From: Lachnospiraceae bacterium UBA3401
GTDB taxonomy: Bacteria; Bacillota; Clostridia; Lachnospirales; Lachnospiraceae
DNA: 16,560 nt
Direction of reading: 5' to 3'
NCBI GenBank assembly: GCA_002358575.1
Contig: DEPD01000042.1
Coordinates: forward strand, 1-16,560
Shown: piece by piece, positions 1 to 6,705 of the stretch
How positions within the stretch are numbered: position 1 is the stretch's first letter
How the letters are laid out: the number at the start of each line of letters is the position of its first letter
Made by a program: the position numbers and the translations under genes
Notes under the pieces: generated by a model
Told to the model about the DNA's origin: nothing
Database searches by the model: none
What the model saw: the letters and a program-made list of their open reading frames with translations, nothing else

Positions 1-53
1 CGCTGGCTCCGACACCATGCAACAAGTGCATGGTGCGGGTATGAAAAGTAACG
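1..53 (+). repeat. Edge-truncated palindromic intergenic repeat, copy A
   Basis: This stretch matches the reverse complement of 16099-16150 with five substitutions and one inserted base over about 53 nt. It contains a 9-bp perfect stem, CACCATGCA/TGCATGGTG, around the loop ACAAG (13-35). The match starts at base 1, so the element probably continues to the left, outside the window. It lies upstream of pflA and has no convincing reading frame. Its larger partner near the right end carries two more hairpins, so this is probably one end of a dispersed intergenic element. Confidence 0.7.
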
Positions 54-126
54 AAATCGCAACCTGTCTCATAATAATTTTATAAAAATCTACTTCTTTT
101 TATATATCCCCTATGATAAAATAGGA

Positions 127-132
127 TATAAT
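127..132 (+). promoter_or_regulatory. Candidate -10 box for pflA
   Basis: A perfect TATAAT lies 42 bases upstream of the pflA start in a very AT-rich stretch. No good -35 hexamer stands at the usual distance (104-109 reads ATATCC), so the promoter may be weak, activator-dependent or not real. A ribosome binding site AGGAAAGGTG follows at 157-166. Confidence 0.4.
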
Positions 133-173
133 AAATCTATCAAACTATTATGATATAGGAAAGGTGATTATCT

Positions 174-932
174 ATGCAGGGAAGAATACACTCTTTAGAA
201 TCATTTGGAACCGTTGATGGTCCTGGCGTGCGTTATGTAGTGTTTGTTCAGGGTTGTCCTATGCGTTGTGCATACTGTCATAACCCAGATACATGGGAAA
301 TGAATGCAGGCACACTTATGGAACCAGAAGAAATACTGGAAAACTATGAGCGCAATAAACCGTTTTATAATGGTGGTGGCATCACAGTAACTGGTGGCGA
401 GCCACTAATGCAAATTGACTTTTTGCTAGAACTTTTCACAATGGCACATGAGCGTGGCATTCACACATGCCTTGATACTTCTGGTATTGCTTACAGACCT
501 AATGGAAATCCTGCGTGGCTTGCAAAATTGGACAGCCTTTGTGCAGTGACAAATCTTGTGATGCTTGACATTAAACATATTGATCCCCAGAAACATCAAG
601 AACTGGTACTACAACCAAATGATGGCATTCTCGCGTTTGCAGAATATCTTGACAGTAAAAATGTTGAAATTTGGATTCGTCATGTTGTTGTTCCTGGTAT
701 TACGGACGATACCACAGACCTTCACAAATTGGGATACTTTATTGGCGGACTTAAAAATCTCAAAGCGCTCGATGTACTTCCCTATCATACTATGGGAAAG
801 AAAAAATATGATGAACTTGGTATGAAATACCGTCTTGAAGGTGTACCCGAGATGGACAAAGGCAGGATTCCAGAACTCAAACAGCATATATTAAATGGTA
901 TCCGTGAACGGCGTGGTCTGCCGGTCAAATAA
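174..932 (+). CDS. pflA: Pyruvate formate-lyase activating enzyme (radical SAM)
   Basis: This enzyme uses S-adenosylmethionine and a [4Fe-4S] cluster to install the glycyl radical on pyruvate formate-lyase, allowing anaerobic cleavage of pyruvate to acetyl-CoA and formate in the cytoplasm. The 252-residue product has the normal family length. The radical-SAM motif CxxxCxxC is C28, C32, C35, followed by the GGEP motif at 74-77 that contacts SAM. The N-terminal FGTVDGPGVR (11-20) is typical of PFL activases. The start is supported by AGGAAAGGTG seven bases upstream. The lyase gene pflB usually lies just upstream; here the upstream DNA is a palindromic repeat and the window edge, so pflB is not seen. 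Another glycyl-radical enzyme as substrate cannot be excluded, but the sequence looks like classical PflA. Confidence 0.95.
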   Translation: MQGRIHSLESFGTVDGPGVRYVVFVQGCPMRCAYCHNPDTWEMNAGTLMEPEEILENYERNKPFYNGGGITVTGGEPLMQIDFLLELFTMAHERGIHTCLDTSGIAYRPNGNPAWLAKLDSLCAVTNLVMLDIKHIDPQKHQELVLQPNDGILAFAEYLDSKNVEIWIRHVVVPGITDDTTDLHKLGYFIGGLKNLKALDVLPYHTMGKKKYDELGMKYRLEGVPEMDKGRIPELKQHILNGIRERRGLPVK

Positions 933-983
933 GGAGCCACACCCGTTTGTATTTATTTGGATACTTTCCAATAATTTATACAT

Positions 984-1013
984 TTGACCTTGTATTTCAC
1001 AACAATATATATT
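984..1013 (+). promoter_or_regulatory. Candidate sigma-A promoter for the ferredoxin gene
   Basis: TTGACC at 984-989 is followed after 18 bases by TATATT (1008-1013), or after 16 bases by TATATA (1006-1011). Transcription would begin near 1018-1022, just upstream of the 16-bp palindrome at 1027-1042, giving a leader of about 140 nt. Between pflA and the ferredoxin gene (933-1161) I see this promoter, the palindrome and no gene. A second weaker possibility is an extended -10, TGTTATACC, at 1092-1100. Confidence 0.45.
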
Positions 1014-1026
1014 ACAATAAAAATGT

Positions 1027-1042
1027 TGACAAGTACTTGTCA
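1027..1042. promoter_or_regulatory. 16-bp perfect palindrome, possible operator
   Basis: TGACAAGTACTTGTCA is a perfect dyad with no spacer, the shape expected of a site bound by a dimeric regulator. It lies 14-19 bases downstream of the candidate -10 box, where a bound repressor would block transcription of the ferredoxin gene. The first six bases overlap TTGACA (1026-1031), but no matching -10 follows at 16-18 bases. The regulator is not identifiable from the window. Confidence 0.45.
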
Positions 1043-1161
1043 GAAGACAGTGAGTAGTAACAATCCAGCACAAATTTTGATACTTAACTTATGTTATACC
1101 AATCTATACATTGCTCTGGTGCGTTACAAAATAGCGATATGGTAAAAGGAGGATTTATACT

Positions 1162-1332
1162 ATGGCATATCAGATTTCAGATGCATGTGTATCCTGTGGC
1201 GCTTGTGAGTCACAGTGCCCTGTTGGCGCTATCAGTATGGGAGATGGCAAGTTTGAGATTGATGCGGATAAATGCATCGATTGTGGCTCTTGCGCAGGCA
1301 CATGCCCTACAGGCTCAATTGAGCAGGCATAA
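1162..1332 (+). CDS. 2[4Fe-4S] clostridial-type ferredoxin
   Basis: A 56-residue low-potential electron carrier of the cytoplasm. It has the two tandem cluster-binding motifs of bacterial ferredoxins: C9, C12, C15 with C19 followed by Pro, and C38, C41, C44 with C48 followed by Pro. The length is exactly that of clostridial ferredoxins (about 55 residues). The start at 1162 is fixed by AGGAGG at 1147-1152, nine bases upstream, and by the family N-terminus MAYQISDAC. It is monocistronic, followed by hairpin-rich DNA. Likely partners are pyruvate:ferredoxin oxidoreductase, hydrogenase or the Rnf complex, none of which is in the window. A palindrome upstream may regulate it. Confidence 0.95.
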   Translation: MAYQISDACVSCGACESQCPVGAISMGDGKFEIDADKCIDCGSCAGTCPTGSIEQA

Positions 1333-1339
1333 TATAATC

Positions 1340-1366
1340 GAGTAGGAAAGATTTCTTCCCCTACTC
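1340..1366 (+). terminator. Hairpin after the ferredoxin gene, possible terminator
   Basis: GAGTAGG (1340-1346) pairs with CCTACTC (1360-1366), beginning seven bases after the ferredoxin stop codon. There is no run of T after the stem, so it is a weak intrinsic terminator at best and may instead protect the mRNA 3' end. Confidence 0.35.
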
Positions 1367-1374
1367 ATGCGCTG

Positions 1375-1426
1375 GGTGTCTGTCAGCTTGCTGACATATT
1401 TCATTTGGACGCCTGTGTGTATAAAA
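1375..1426 (+). repeat. 52-nt structured repeat, copy 1 (downstream of ferredoxin)
   Basis: This matches the reverse complement of 2663-2714 at 42 of 52 positions, and all ten differences are transitions. Both copies can fold as an outer stem, GGTGTC with GACGCC (GACACT in the other copy), enclosing the hairpin TGTCAG-YTTG-CTGACA plus an unpaired A/T-rich strand. Both lie just 3' of a coding sequence in the direction of transcription, which suggests a 3'-UTR element or a small mobile repeat. No known family is recognised with certainty. Confidence 0.65.
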
Positions 1427-1434
1427 ACAATCAT

Positions 1435-1621
1435 AACCACCCGTCAAACGGGTGGTTTGCTTTGTGCCTATAAGCCGCTGTTACCGACCAGCGCCTAAAG
1501 ACGCTGGCTTTTACTTCGTTCAAGTCACTACGCCCTTGACTCGTTGTCGCCCTTTAAAGGGCGTATGTAATGGTCAAGCATTTTTTAAGCCATACGTGCT
1601 ACAAAAATGCTTGACCATTAC
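1435..1621. other. Array of strong hairpins; unidentified structured or mobile-element-derived sequence
   Basis: In order: AACCACCCG (1435-1443)/CGGGTGGTT (1449-1457); CCAGCG (1488-1493)/CGCTGG (1502-1507); a 16-bp perfect palindrome CGCCCTTTAAAGGGCG (1548-1563); and a 19-bp perfect stem, 1567-1585 with 1603-1621, around a 17-nt loop. CGTATG (1562-1567), at the foot of the last stem, is complementary to CATACG (1591-1596) inside its loop, so a pseudoknot is possible. No open frame of interest crosses it. It fills most of the gene-free gap 1333-1641 between two convergent genes. It could be a non-autonomous IS200/IS605-like relic, a guide-RNA-like (omega RNA/HEARO type) segment, or a bidirectional terminator region; none is proven. 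Confidence 0.6.
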
Positions 1622-1641
1622 ACTTTTCTACATCAACTCTA

Positions 1642-2574
1642 CTACTCTATTTTTGCCTCCACAGCCTTTCGGAAAAAATGAAATTCTTTCTTTGCCTTAG
1701 GCTCTCCTTTGTCTGCCTGCTTGTCCTTAGAACTGGGAAACAAGATTGTCTTTTCTTTATTTTTCTCTTTCTGTTTTGTATTCTTGCCACTATATTGTCT
1801 GAGCAGCTCATCAATCCGCTTATAGTACTCCTCATTGCGCTTATCCTCGACCTCACGCCTGCTGTTAACCCGCTCTTCGTCGCGCTCCTCCATCAGACGA
1901 AATTGATAGTCAAGCTCTTTACACAGGTCTCCTTTTACGTTCTGTGTGATGCGCTCTACCAGATGATCTTCCAACTCCTCATTGTTTTCAGCAACTGCAT
2001 CCTTAATTAACTTCTGAAACAGATATTGCAAACGCATTGTTTGTTCCTTTGTCACCTCCTGCAACTGATTATCATTTGTATTTTTTGGCACCTCATCAAG
2101 CGACTTCATTTCTTTAATCTCAATCATATTGTTCATTCCGCCCACACTGTTTTCGTCTGTCTCTTTTTCCTCCTCCTTTACTCCATTTGCGTTGGCCTCA
2201 TGTTTTTTGCCAAATCGCTCATTCCACTTTGCATCATCTGAATTTTTTAATGCTATCATCTTTGCATCTCCTAATCTTGATATTTTTGTCAACTGCTTTT
2301 GTGCAAATGGGTTATCTGTCCGCATATCCTCTCCTCCTTCGTGCGCAGACTGCACTTGATTCAGTATGGTTTTCACCGCTTTAAGCTGTAACCCTTGATC
2401 TTTCAGATTCTTAATTTCAATGAATCTGTCAATATCTTCCTGCGTATATATCCTATGACCCTGCTCATTTCGTCCAATAGAGAGTTCCAGTTCCTCTTCC
2501 CAGTATCTTAGAACATGTGTTTCAACACGAACTTCTTTTGCAGCTTCGTTGATCAAATACTTTTCCTTCACCAC
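1642..2574 (-). CDS. MerR-type HTH protein with coiled coil and basic tail
   Basis: The N-terminal 70 residues form a MerR-like winged HTH: the helix around NEAAKEV, then VLRYWEEE, and the wing GHRIYTQEDIDR. Residues 71-170 are a low-complexity linker. Residues about 175-265 are charged and heptad-like, a likely coiled coil, and the last 45 residues are strongly basic. No effector-binding domain is evident, so a classical metal or drug sensor is unlikely; the layout resembles chromosome-organising proteins such as RacA, though this is analogy, not homology shown. The start is GTG at 2574 (the next codon is also GTG), chosen for AAAGGAG eight bases upstream. It follows dnaB on the same strand but is separated by a strong terminator and has its own candidate promoter. 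The 310-residue length is long for MerR proteins. Confidence 0.75.
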   Translation of the reverse strand: MVKEKYLINEAAKEVRVETHVLRYWEEELELSIGRNEQGHRIYTQEDIDRFIEIKNLKDQGLQLKAVKTILNQVQSAHEGGEDMRTDNPFAQKQLTKISRLGDAKMIALKNSDDAKWNERFGKKHEANANGVKEEEKETDENSVGGMNNMIEIKEMKSLDEVPKNTNDNQLQEVTKEQTMRLQYLFQKLIKDAVAENNEELEDHLVERITQNVKGDLCKELDYQFRLMEERDEERVNSRREVEDKRNEEYYKRIDELLRQYSGKNTKQKEKNKEKTILFPSSKDKQADKGEPKAKKEFHFFRKAVEAKIE

Positions 2575-2601
2575 TTTGAAAACTCCTTTCCTGTCGTATC
2601 T

Positions 2602-2630
2602 AATACAATAGTGTCGATAATATATGTAAA
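2602..2630 (-). promoter_or_regulatory. Candidate promoter for the MerR-type gene
   Basis: On the minus strand TTTACA (2630-2625) is followed after 17 bases by TGTATT (2607-2602). Transcription would start near 2595, leaving a short leader with the AAAGGAG ribosome binding site. The -35 hexamer overlaps the T-run of the dnaB terminator, an economical arrangement. The -10 matches consensus at four of six positions only. Confidence 0.4.
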
Positions 2631-2658
2631 AAGAGGACCAGGTTTCCCTGTCCTCTTT
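2628..2658 (-). terminator. Rho-independent terminator of the gdpP-rplI-dnaB transcript
   Basis: Minus-strand stem AAAGAGGA/TCCTCTTT (8 bp), one bulged G, then CAGG/CCTG closed by a GAAA tetraloop, followed by a run of five T. It stands 55 bases after the dnaB stop and separates dnaB from the MerR-type gene. Confidence 0.85.
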
Positions 2659-2662
2659 CGTA

Positions 2663-2714
2663 TTTTATGTGTACGAGTGTCCAAGTAAAATATGTCAGCA
2701 AACTGACAGACACC
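2663..2714 (-). repeat. 52-nt structured repeat, copy 2 (directly after dnaB stop)
   Basis: This is the inverted partner of 1375-1426. It begins at the last base of the dnaB TAG codon and runs to just before the terminator. The inner hairpin TGTCAG-TTTG-CTGACA is intact, and the outer stem GGTGTC/GACACT is kept through a G-U pair where copy 1 has G-C, and an A-U pair where copy 1 has G-U. Confidence 0.65.
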
Positions 2715-4051
2715 TACTTCACCAAATTTGCAAACTGCGTATAATCTGGCAACCATGCAAGGTTAATCGTGCCAATCGCACCATTTCTCTGCTTGGCAAT
2801 AATAATCTCAGCCACATTCTTAAGCTCTGTATCTTTATTGTAATAGTCATCACGATAGATAAACATCACCACATCTGCGTCCTGTTCAATGGCACCCGAT
2901 TCTCTTAAGTCAGAAAGCATCGGTCTGTGATCTGGTCTCTGTTCCACTGCACGCGACAACTGCGATAATGCTATCACCGGCACATGAAGTTCTCGCGCCA
3001 ATGCTTTGAGTGACCTTGATATATCTGAAATTTCCTGCTGCCTTGATTCTATTTTTCCAGAACCTGTCATTAACTGCAAGTAATCAATAATAATCATTTT
3101 CAGATCGTATTCTAATTTAAATTTCCTGCATTTAGAGCGAAGTTCTCCAATACTAATACCTGGTGTATCATCAATCAAAAGTCCCGACCGGCCTATCACA
3201 TCCGCACTCTCAATTAAGCGTTCCCACTCATCATCCTTCATATTTCCAGTTCTGATAGCCTGTGAGTTCACTTTTGATTCCAGAGATAACAGGCGATTTA
3301 CCAACTGTTCTTTTGACATTTCAAGCGAAAATATTACGACAGACTGATTGTTATGAAATGCCACATGCTGCGCAATATTCAGCACAAACGCAGTCTTGCC
3401 CATCGAAGGGCGCGCCGCAATTAATATCAAATCCGAAGGCTGCATGCCAGCAGTTTTATAATCTAAATCCAAAAATCCCGTTGCGATTCCGGTCACTGCC
3501 CCTTTATTTTTGGATGCCTCCTCAATTAAGTTCATCGCATTCATGACAATCTGCCTAATCGGCACAAAATCACCGCTGTTGCGCTTTTGTATAATATCAA
3601 ATATGCTTTTTTCAGAAGTCTCCAAAATAGACTCTAACGAATCCTTCTGTGCATAACAGGTATTTGCAATGTCCTCATTGACACGAATCAGTTTTCTAAG
3701 GACAGCTTTTTCCGCCACAATCTGCACATAATGTTTAATATATGCGGAAGTTGGCAATGTTGCCATCACATCTTTTATATACTCAAGACTGTAGATCTCA
3801 GGCGGTGCTCCTTTCTCTTTTAGACGCTCTTGCAATGTCACAAGGTCAACGGGTTTTGCCTCGTCATTTAATTCCACCATCGCATCAAAAAGAATACCAT
3901 ACTGCTTCCCGTAAAAATCTTCCCCACTAATCTGTTCACTTGCGATTGTGATTGCTTCTTTGTCCATCAACATAGAACCAATCACTGACTGCTCTGCCTC
4001 AATGCTGTGTGGCAGGACCCTTTTTAAAACCGCCTCATCCATTTCTGGCAT
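2714..4051 (-). CDS. dnaB: Replicative DNA helicase DnaB (DnaC in Bacillus naming)
   Basis: Hexameric 5'-3' helicase that unwinds DNA at the replication fork and interacts with primase. The 445-residue product has the usual length, with no intein. The N-terminal primase-interacting domain covers about 10-115 (PHSIEAEQSVIGSMLMD near 14-30), followed by a linker and the RecA-like ATPase domain from about 180. Walker A is ARPSMGKT at 213-220, Walker B is IIIDYLQLM at 320-328, and the DLRESGAIEQDAD motif is at 381-393. The start at 4051 is supported by AGGAGG seven bases upstream; a second in-frame ATG three codons later is less well spaced. It begins 11 bases after the rplI stop, so the two are surely co-transcribed, and it ends in a structured repeat and terminator. 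Confidence 0.97.
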   Translation of the reverse strand: MPEMDEAVLKRVLPHSIEAEQSVIGSMLMDKEAITIASEQISGEDFYGKQYGILFDAMVELNDEAKPVDLVTLQERLKEKGAPPEIYSLEYIKDVMATLPTSAYIKHYVQIVAEKAVLRKLIRVNEDIANTCYAQKDSLESILETSEKSIFDIIQKRNSGDFVPIRQIVMNAMNLIEEASKNKGAVTGIATGFLDLDYKTAGMQPSDLILIAARPSMGKTAFVLNIAQHVAFHNNQSVVIFSLEMSKEQLVNRLLSLESKVNSQAIRTGNMKDDEWERLIESADVIGRSGLLIDDTPGISIGELRSKCRKFKLEYDLKMIIIDYLQLMTGSGKIESRQQEISDISRSLKALARELHVPVIALSQLSRAVEQRPDHRPMLSDLRESGAIEQDADVVMFIYRDDYYNKDTELKNVAEIIIAKQRNGAIGTINLAWLPDYTQFANLVK

Positions 4052-4062
4052 CGCTCAACCTC

Positions 4063-4509
4063 CTAGACACACGCAACGTGCACTTTGAGTTTTGCTGATA
4101 CCTTCGGATGAAGCTTTACAGTGACCTCATGGATTCCAGCCGTTTTAATCGGGTCACTAAGCTGTATTTTTTTCTTATCAATCTCTTTAGAAAACTGATC
4201 TGCCACTGCCTTTGCAATTTCCTTGGACGACACAGAACCAAACGTCCTTCCGCCCTCTCCACCTTTAATCTCCATCTGAACTGTCATCTTCTCAATCTCT
4301 GTGGCCAACGCCTGTGCTGCCTCATACTGCTCTCTTGCAAGCTTCTCTTCATTCTTCTTTTGAAGTTTTAGTGTATTCATGTTTGCATCAGTCGCTTCCA
4401 CACCAAGTTTCTTTGGAATAATAAAATTCTTGGCATAACCTTCTTTAACTTCTATCAGATCTCCTTTTTTTCCTACAGATTTTACATCCTCCAACAATAT
4501 TATTTTCAT
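4063..4509 (-). CDS. rplI: 50S ribosomal protein L9
   Basis: L9 binds 23S rRNA domain V at the base of the L1 stalk and helps keep the reading frame. The 148-residue product has the family length. The N-terminal rRNA-binding domain starts MKIILLEDVKSVGKKGDLIEV and contains the signature GYAKNFIIPKKLG (about 24-36). A long charged connecting helix follows (about 45-75), then the C-terminal domain with GRTFGSVSSKEIA. GAAAGGA lies ten bases upstream of the ATG. It sits between gdpP and dnaB, the arrangement known from Bacillus subtilis (yybT-rplI-dnaC). Confidence 0.97.
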   Translation of the reverse strand: MKIILLEDVKSVGKKGDLIEVKEGYAKNFIIPKKLGVEATDANMNTLKLQKKNEEKLAREQYEAAQALATEIEKMTVQMEIKGGEGGRTFGSVSSKEIAKAVADQFSKEIDKKKIQLSDPIKTAGIHEVTVKLHPKVSAKLKVHVACV

Positions 4510-4557
4510 GCTGCTTTTATCCTTTCTCGTTTTTTACAGAAAAACCTGTCTCTATAA

Positions 4558-6600
4558 CTAAATTGCGCCCTCTTCCAGCATTTGGTTCAGCGTCTCTTTC
4601 ACAACAAACACCGCACGCTCTGGAGTGGTATCTGTCAACTGCGCTCCCGCAATGTTCATATGCCCGCCTCCGCCAAGACGCTCCATAATAATCTGTACAT
4701 TAACCTCGTCAATGGAGCGTGCCGAGATATAGATTTTTCCATTGTATTCTGTCATCACAAAACTTGCCTTGATCCCATTGATGCCAAGCAGCTCATTTGC
4801 AGCTTGCGCACCAATCTCTGTTGGACTCTCCAGCCCTTCCGCTGGACAGATTCCCATTGCATAAGCATTTTTATAAATCTCTGCATTGCGGATTGTCTCC
4901 GCTTTCGCTTTGTATTCCAACGCCCCGTCTCGAAACATCTTTCTAACTCTGGTTACATCGGCTCCGTACCGCCGCAAAAATGCCGCGGCCTCAAATGTTC
5001 TAACACCTGTCTTTGCTGTAAAATTATTCGTGTCCACCATAATGCCAGAATACATGCAATCCGCCTCATTACTTCGCACTTTCACGGTGCCTGCTATGTA
5101 TTGAAGCACCTCAGCTACCATTTCACAGGTACTGGATGCATAAGGCTCCACATACGAAAGAGTCGCGTTCTCAATCACTTCAGAACTCTGTCTATGATGG
5201 TCTAAAACAACTACTGTCTTACAGCTTCTAATCAAGTCTGGACATTCTGTAATGCTCGGCTTATTCACATCCACAACCACCAGCACTGTACTGTTATCAG
5301 CACTTTCTAGTGCTTCCGTACTACCAATAATAAAATCCTCTTCATAGACACTTCTATCTCGGAAAAGCTCTGCCAGCGGCTTCACAGAACTTGTTATATC
5401 GTTGATAACAATATGGGGTTTTCTGCCAAGTGCCCTTGCAATACAACTAATACCAACCGCTGCACCAAATGCATCTGCATCTGCCAGACGATGCCCCATA
5501 ATTAACACCTTGTCCTTGCTTGTAATAATTTCTTGAAGAGCATTCGCTTTGACGCGCGCTTTCACACGTGTATTCTTTTCAATCTGTTGACTCTTTCCGC
5601 CATAGTACACAATTGAATCTGGGGATTTCACAATCGCTTGATCACCGCCGCGCCCGAGTGCTAAATCTATTGCAGTGCGCGCAAACTCCGCATTCTGAGC
5701 ATATGTCGGCGCGTCAACCCCCACACCGATGCTCACAGTCACTGCCATCTCATTTCCAATATTGACGGTCTTGACATCTTCTAGCAATTCAAAGCGTGAT
5801 TCTTTTAATGTCATCAACGCTTTCTTGCGCATAATCACCAAGTACTTGTCCTTCTCAGTTTTTCTGACAATACCATCTATCGATGTAATATACTTGTTAA
5901 TCTTTCTGTCAATTAACGCCATCAGTAAGGACCGCCTGACATCCTCCACACTCTCAAGCGCTTCATCATAATTATCAATGTAAATCATTCCTATGACAAC
6001 ACTCTGATCATCACATTCCTTCAACGCATGTTTCAGCGCTGTCTCATCAAAAAGATATCCTGCAATCAGAAAATTTTCATTTCCTGCATTCTCCACCACC
6101 TCTGTGTTATCCAACACATCATCTATGGATATTCGCTTCATCCGAAAGATGTATTCATGGCCCTCATAAGAAAGTTCCATCTCCGCATCTTGTTCAAAGC
6201 CAAGCTTTTCCTTTGTGATTGTCGAAAATACTGTGGTGATTGATTTTCGATATCCCTTTTCCTTATGTACCACCTGCTCAAAGGCTGCGTTCGTCCATAT
6301 AATTCTGCCTTCCTCATCCATAAGTACATGTGGCAGTTCCAAATGACGCAGCAATGTTCGCTGAATTTGTCCATATTGCGTCGCAAAATTTATAAATTCA
6401 TTCATAATTACAGGCTTATTTTTGTATAATAGTATCGTCATAGTGATCAGGTATACTAGCAGGAACCCAGAAACACAGATTCCCGCCTTTATATTTAGGA
6501 AGTAGATAACCACATTGACCATTGCCAACAATATCCCTAGTATCAGGGTCGTTTGCAGGTATGATTTCAGATGTCCCTTTAATTTCACTTTCTGCTTCAT
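4558..6600 (-). CDS. gdpP: Cyclic-di-AMP phosphodiesterase GdpP (YybT family)
   Basis: Membrane enzyme that hydrolyses c-di-AMP to pApA, controlling potassium and osmotic balance, cell-wall homeostasis and beta-lactam tolerance in Firmicutes. The 680 residues show two membrane helices (about 14-34 and 38-59), a PAS-like sensor (about 80-185), a degenerate GGDEF domain (about 200-330, with only GGDQ at 318-321 where the active motif should be), then DHH and DHHA1 domains. DHH residues include H370, D374, D376, D444, the D467-H468-H469 motif and D523; DHHA1 has GGGGHMNIAG (643-652). All the expected metal ligands appear present, so it should be active. GGGAGG lies eight bases upstream of the ATG. 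It is the first gene of gdpP-rplI-dnaB; pepT lies 105 bases upstream with no clear terminator between. Confidence 0.95.
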   Translation of the reverse strand: MKQKVKLKGHLKSYLQTTLILGILLAMVNVVIYFLNIKAGICVSGFLLVYLITMTILLYKNKPVIMNEFINFATQYGQIQRTLLRHLELPHVLMDEEGRIIWTNAAFEQVVHKEKGYRKSITTVFSTITKEKLGFEQDAEMELSYEGHEYIFRMKRISIDDVLDNTEVVENAGNENFLIAGYLFDETALKHALKECDDQSVVIGMIYIDNYDEALESVEDVRRSLLMALIDRKINKYITSIDGIVRKTEKDKYLVIMRKKALMTLKESRFELLEDVKTVNIGNEMAVTVSIGVGVDAPTYAQNAEFARTAIDLALGRGGDQAIVKSPDSIVYYGGKSQQIEKNTRVKARVKANALQEIITSKDKVLIMGHRLADADAFGAAVGISCIARALGRKPHIVINDITSSVKPLAELFRDRSVYEEDFIIGSTEALESADNSTVLVVVDVNKPSITECPDLIRSCKTVVVLDHHRQSSEVIENATLSYVEPYASSTCEMVAEVLQYIAGTVKVRSNEADCMYSGIMVDTNNFTAKTGVRTFEAAAFLRRYGADVTRVRKMFRDGALEYKAKAETIRNAEIYKNAYAMGICPAEGLESPTEIGAQAANELLGINGIKASFVMTEYNGKIYISARSIDEVNVQIIMERLGGGGHMNIAGAQLTDTTPERAVFVVKETLNQMLEEGAI

Positions 6601-6654
6601 GTATGATACCTCCCGTAAATGCGTTTCGGGATGATTTTAATTACGCATATGATT

Positions 6655-6660
6655 AGTATA
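6655..6660 (-). promoter_or_regulatory. Candidate -10 box for the gdpP-rplI-dnaB transcript
   Basis: The minus strand reads TATACT about 55 bases upstream of the gdpP start. Seventeen bases further upstream the hexamer TGGAAC is only a weak -35, so promoter strength is uncertain. Read-through from pepT is possible because no GC-rich terminator is visible in 6601-6705. Confidence 0.3.
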
Positions 6661-6705
6661 TCATTAATTTAACAAAAGTTCCATAGCAGATTTTGTCTCT
6701 TAAGG

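Noticed and set aside
1435..1621. CRISPR array
   Set aside because: The hairpins are all different, with no regularly spaced direct repeat and no cas gene nearby.
4582..5205. Plus-strand open frame of 207 codons
   Set aside because: Antisense to the DHH/DHHA1 part of gdpP, whose coding sequence is certain; the product is Cys/His-rich with no motif.
6661..6690. Similarity between 6669-6690 and 10500-10520 (TTAACAAAA followed by CATAGCAG)
   Set aside because: The match is short and gapped, and the region is AT-rich; it does not extend into a structured or longer repeat.
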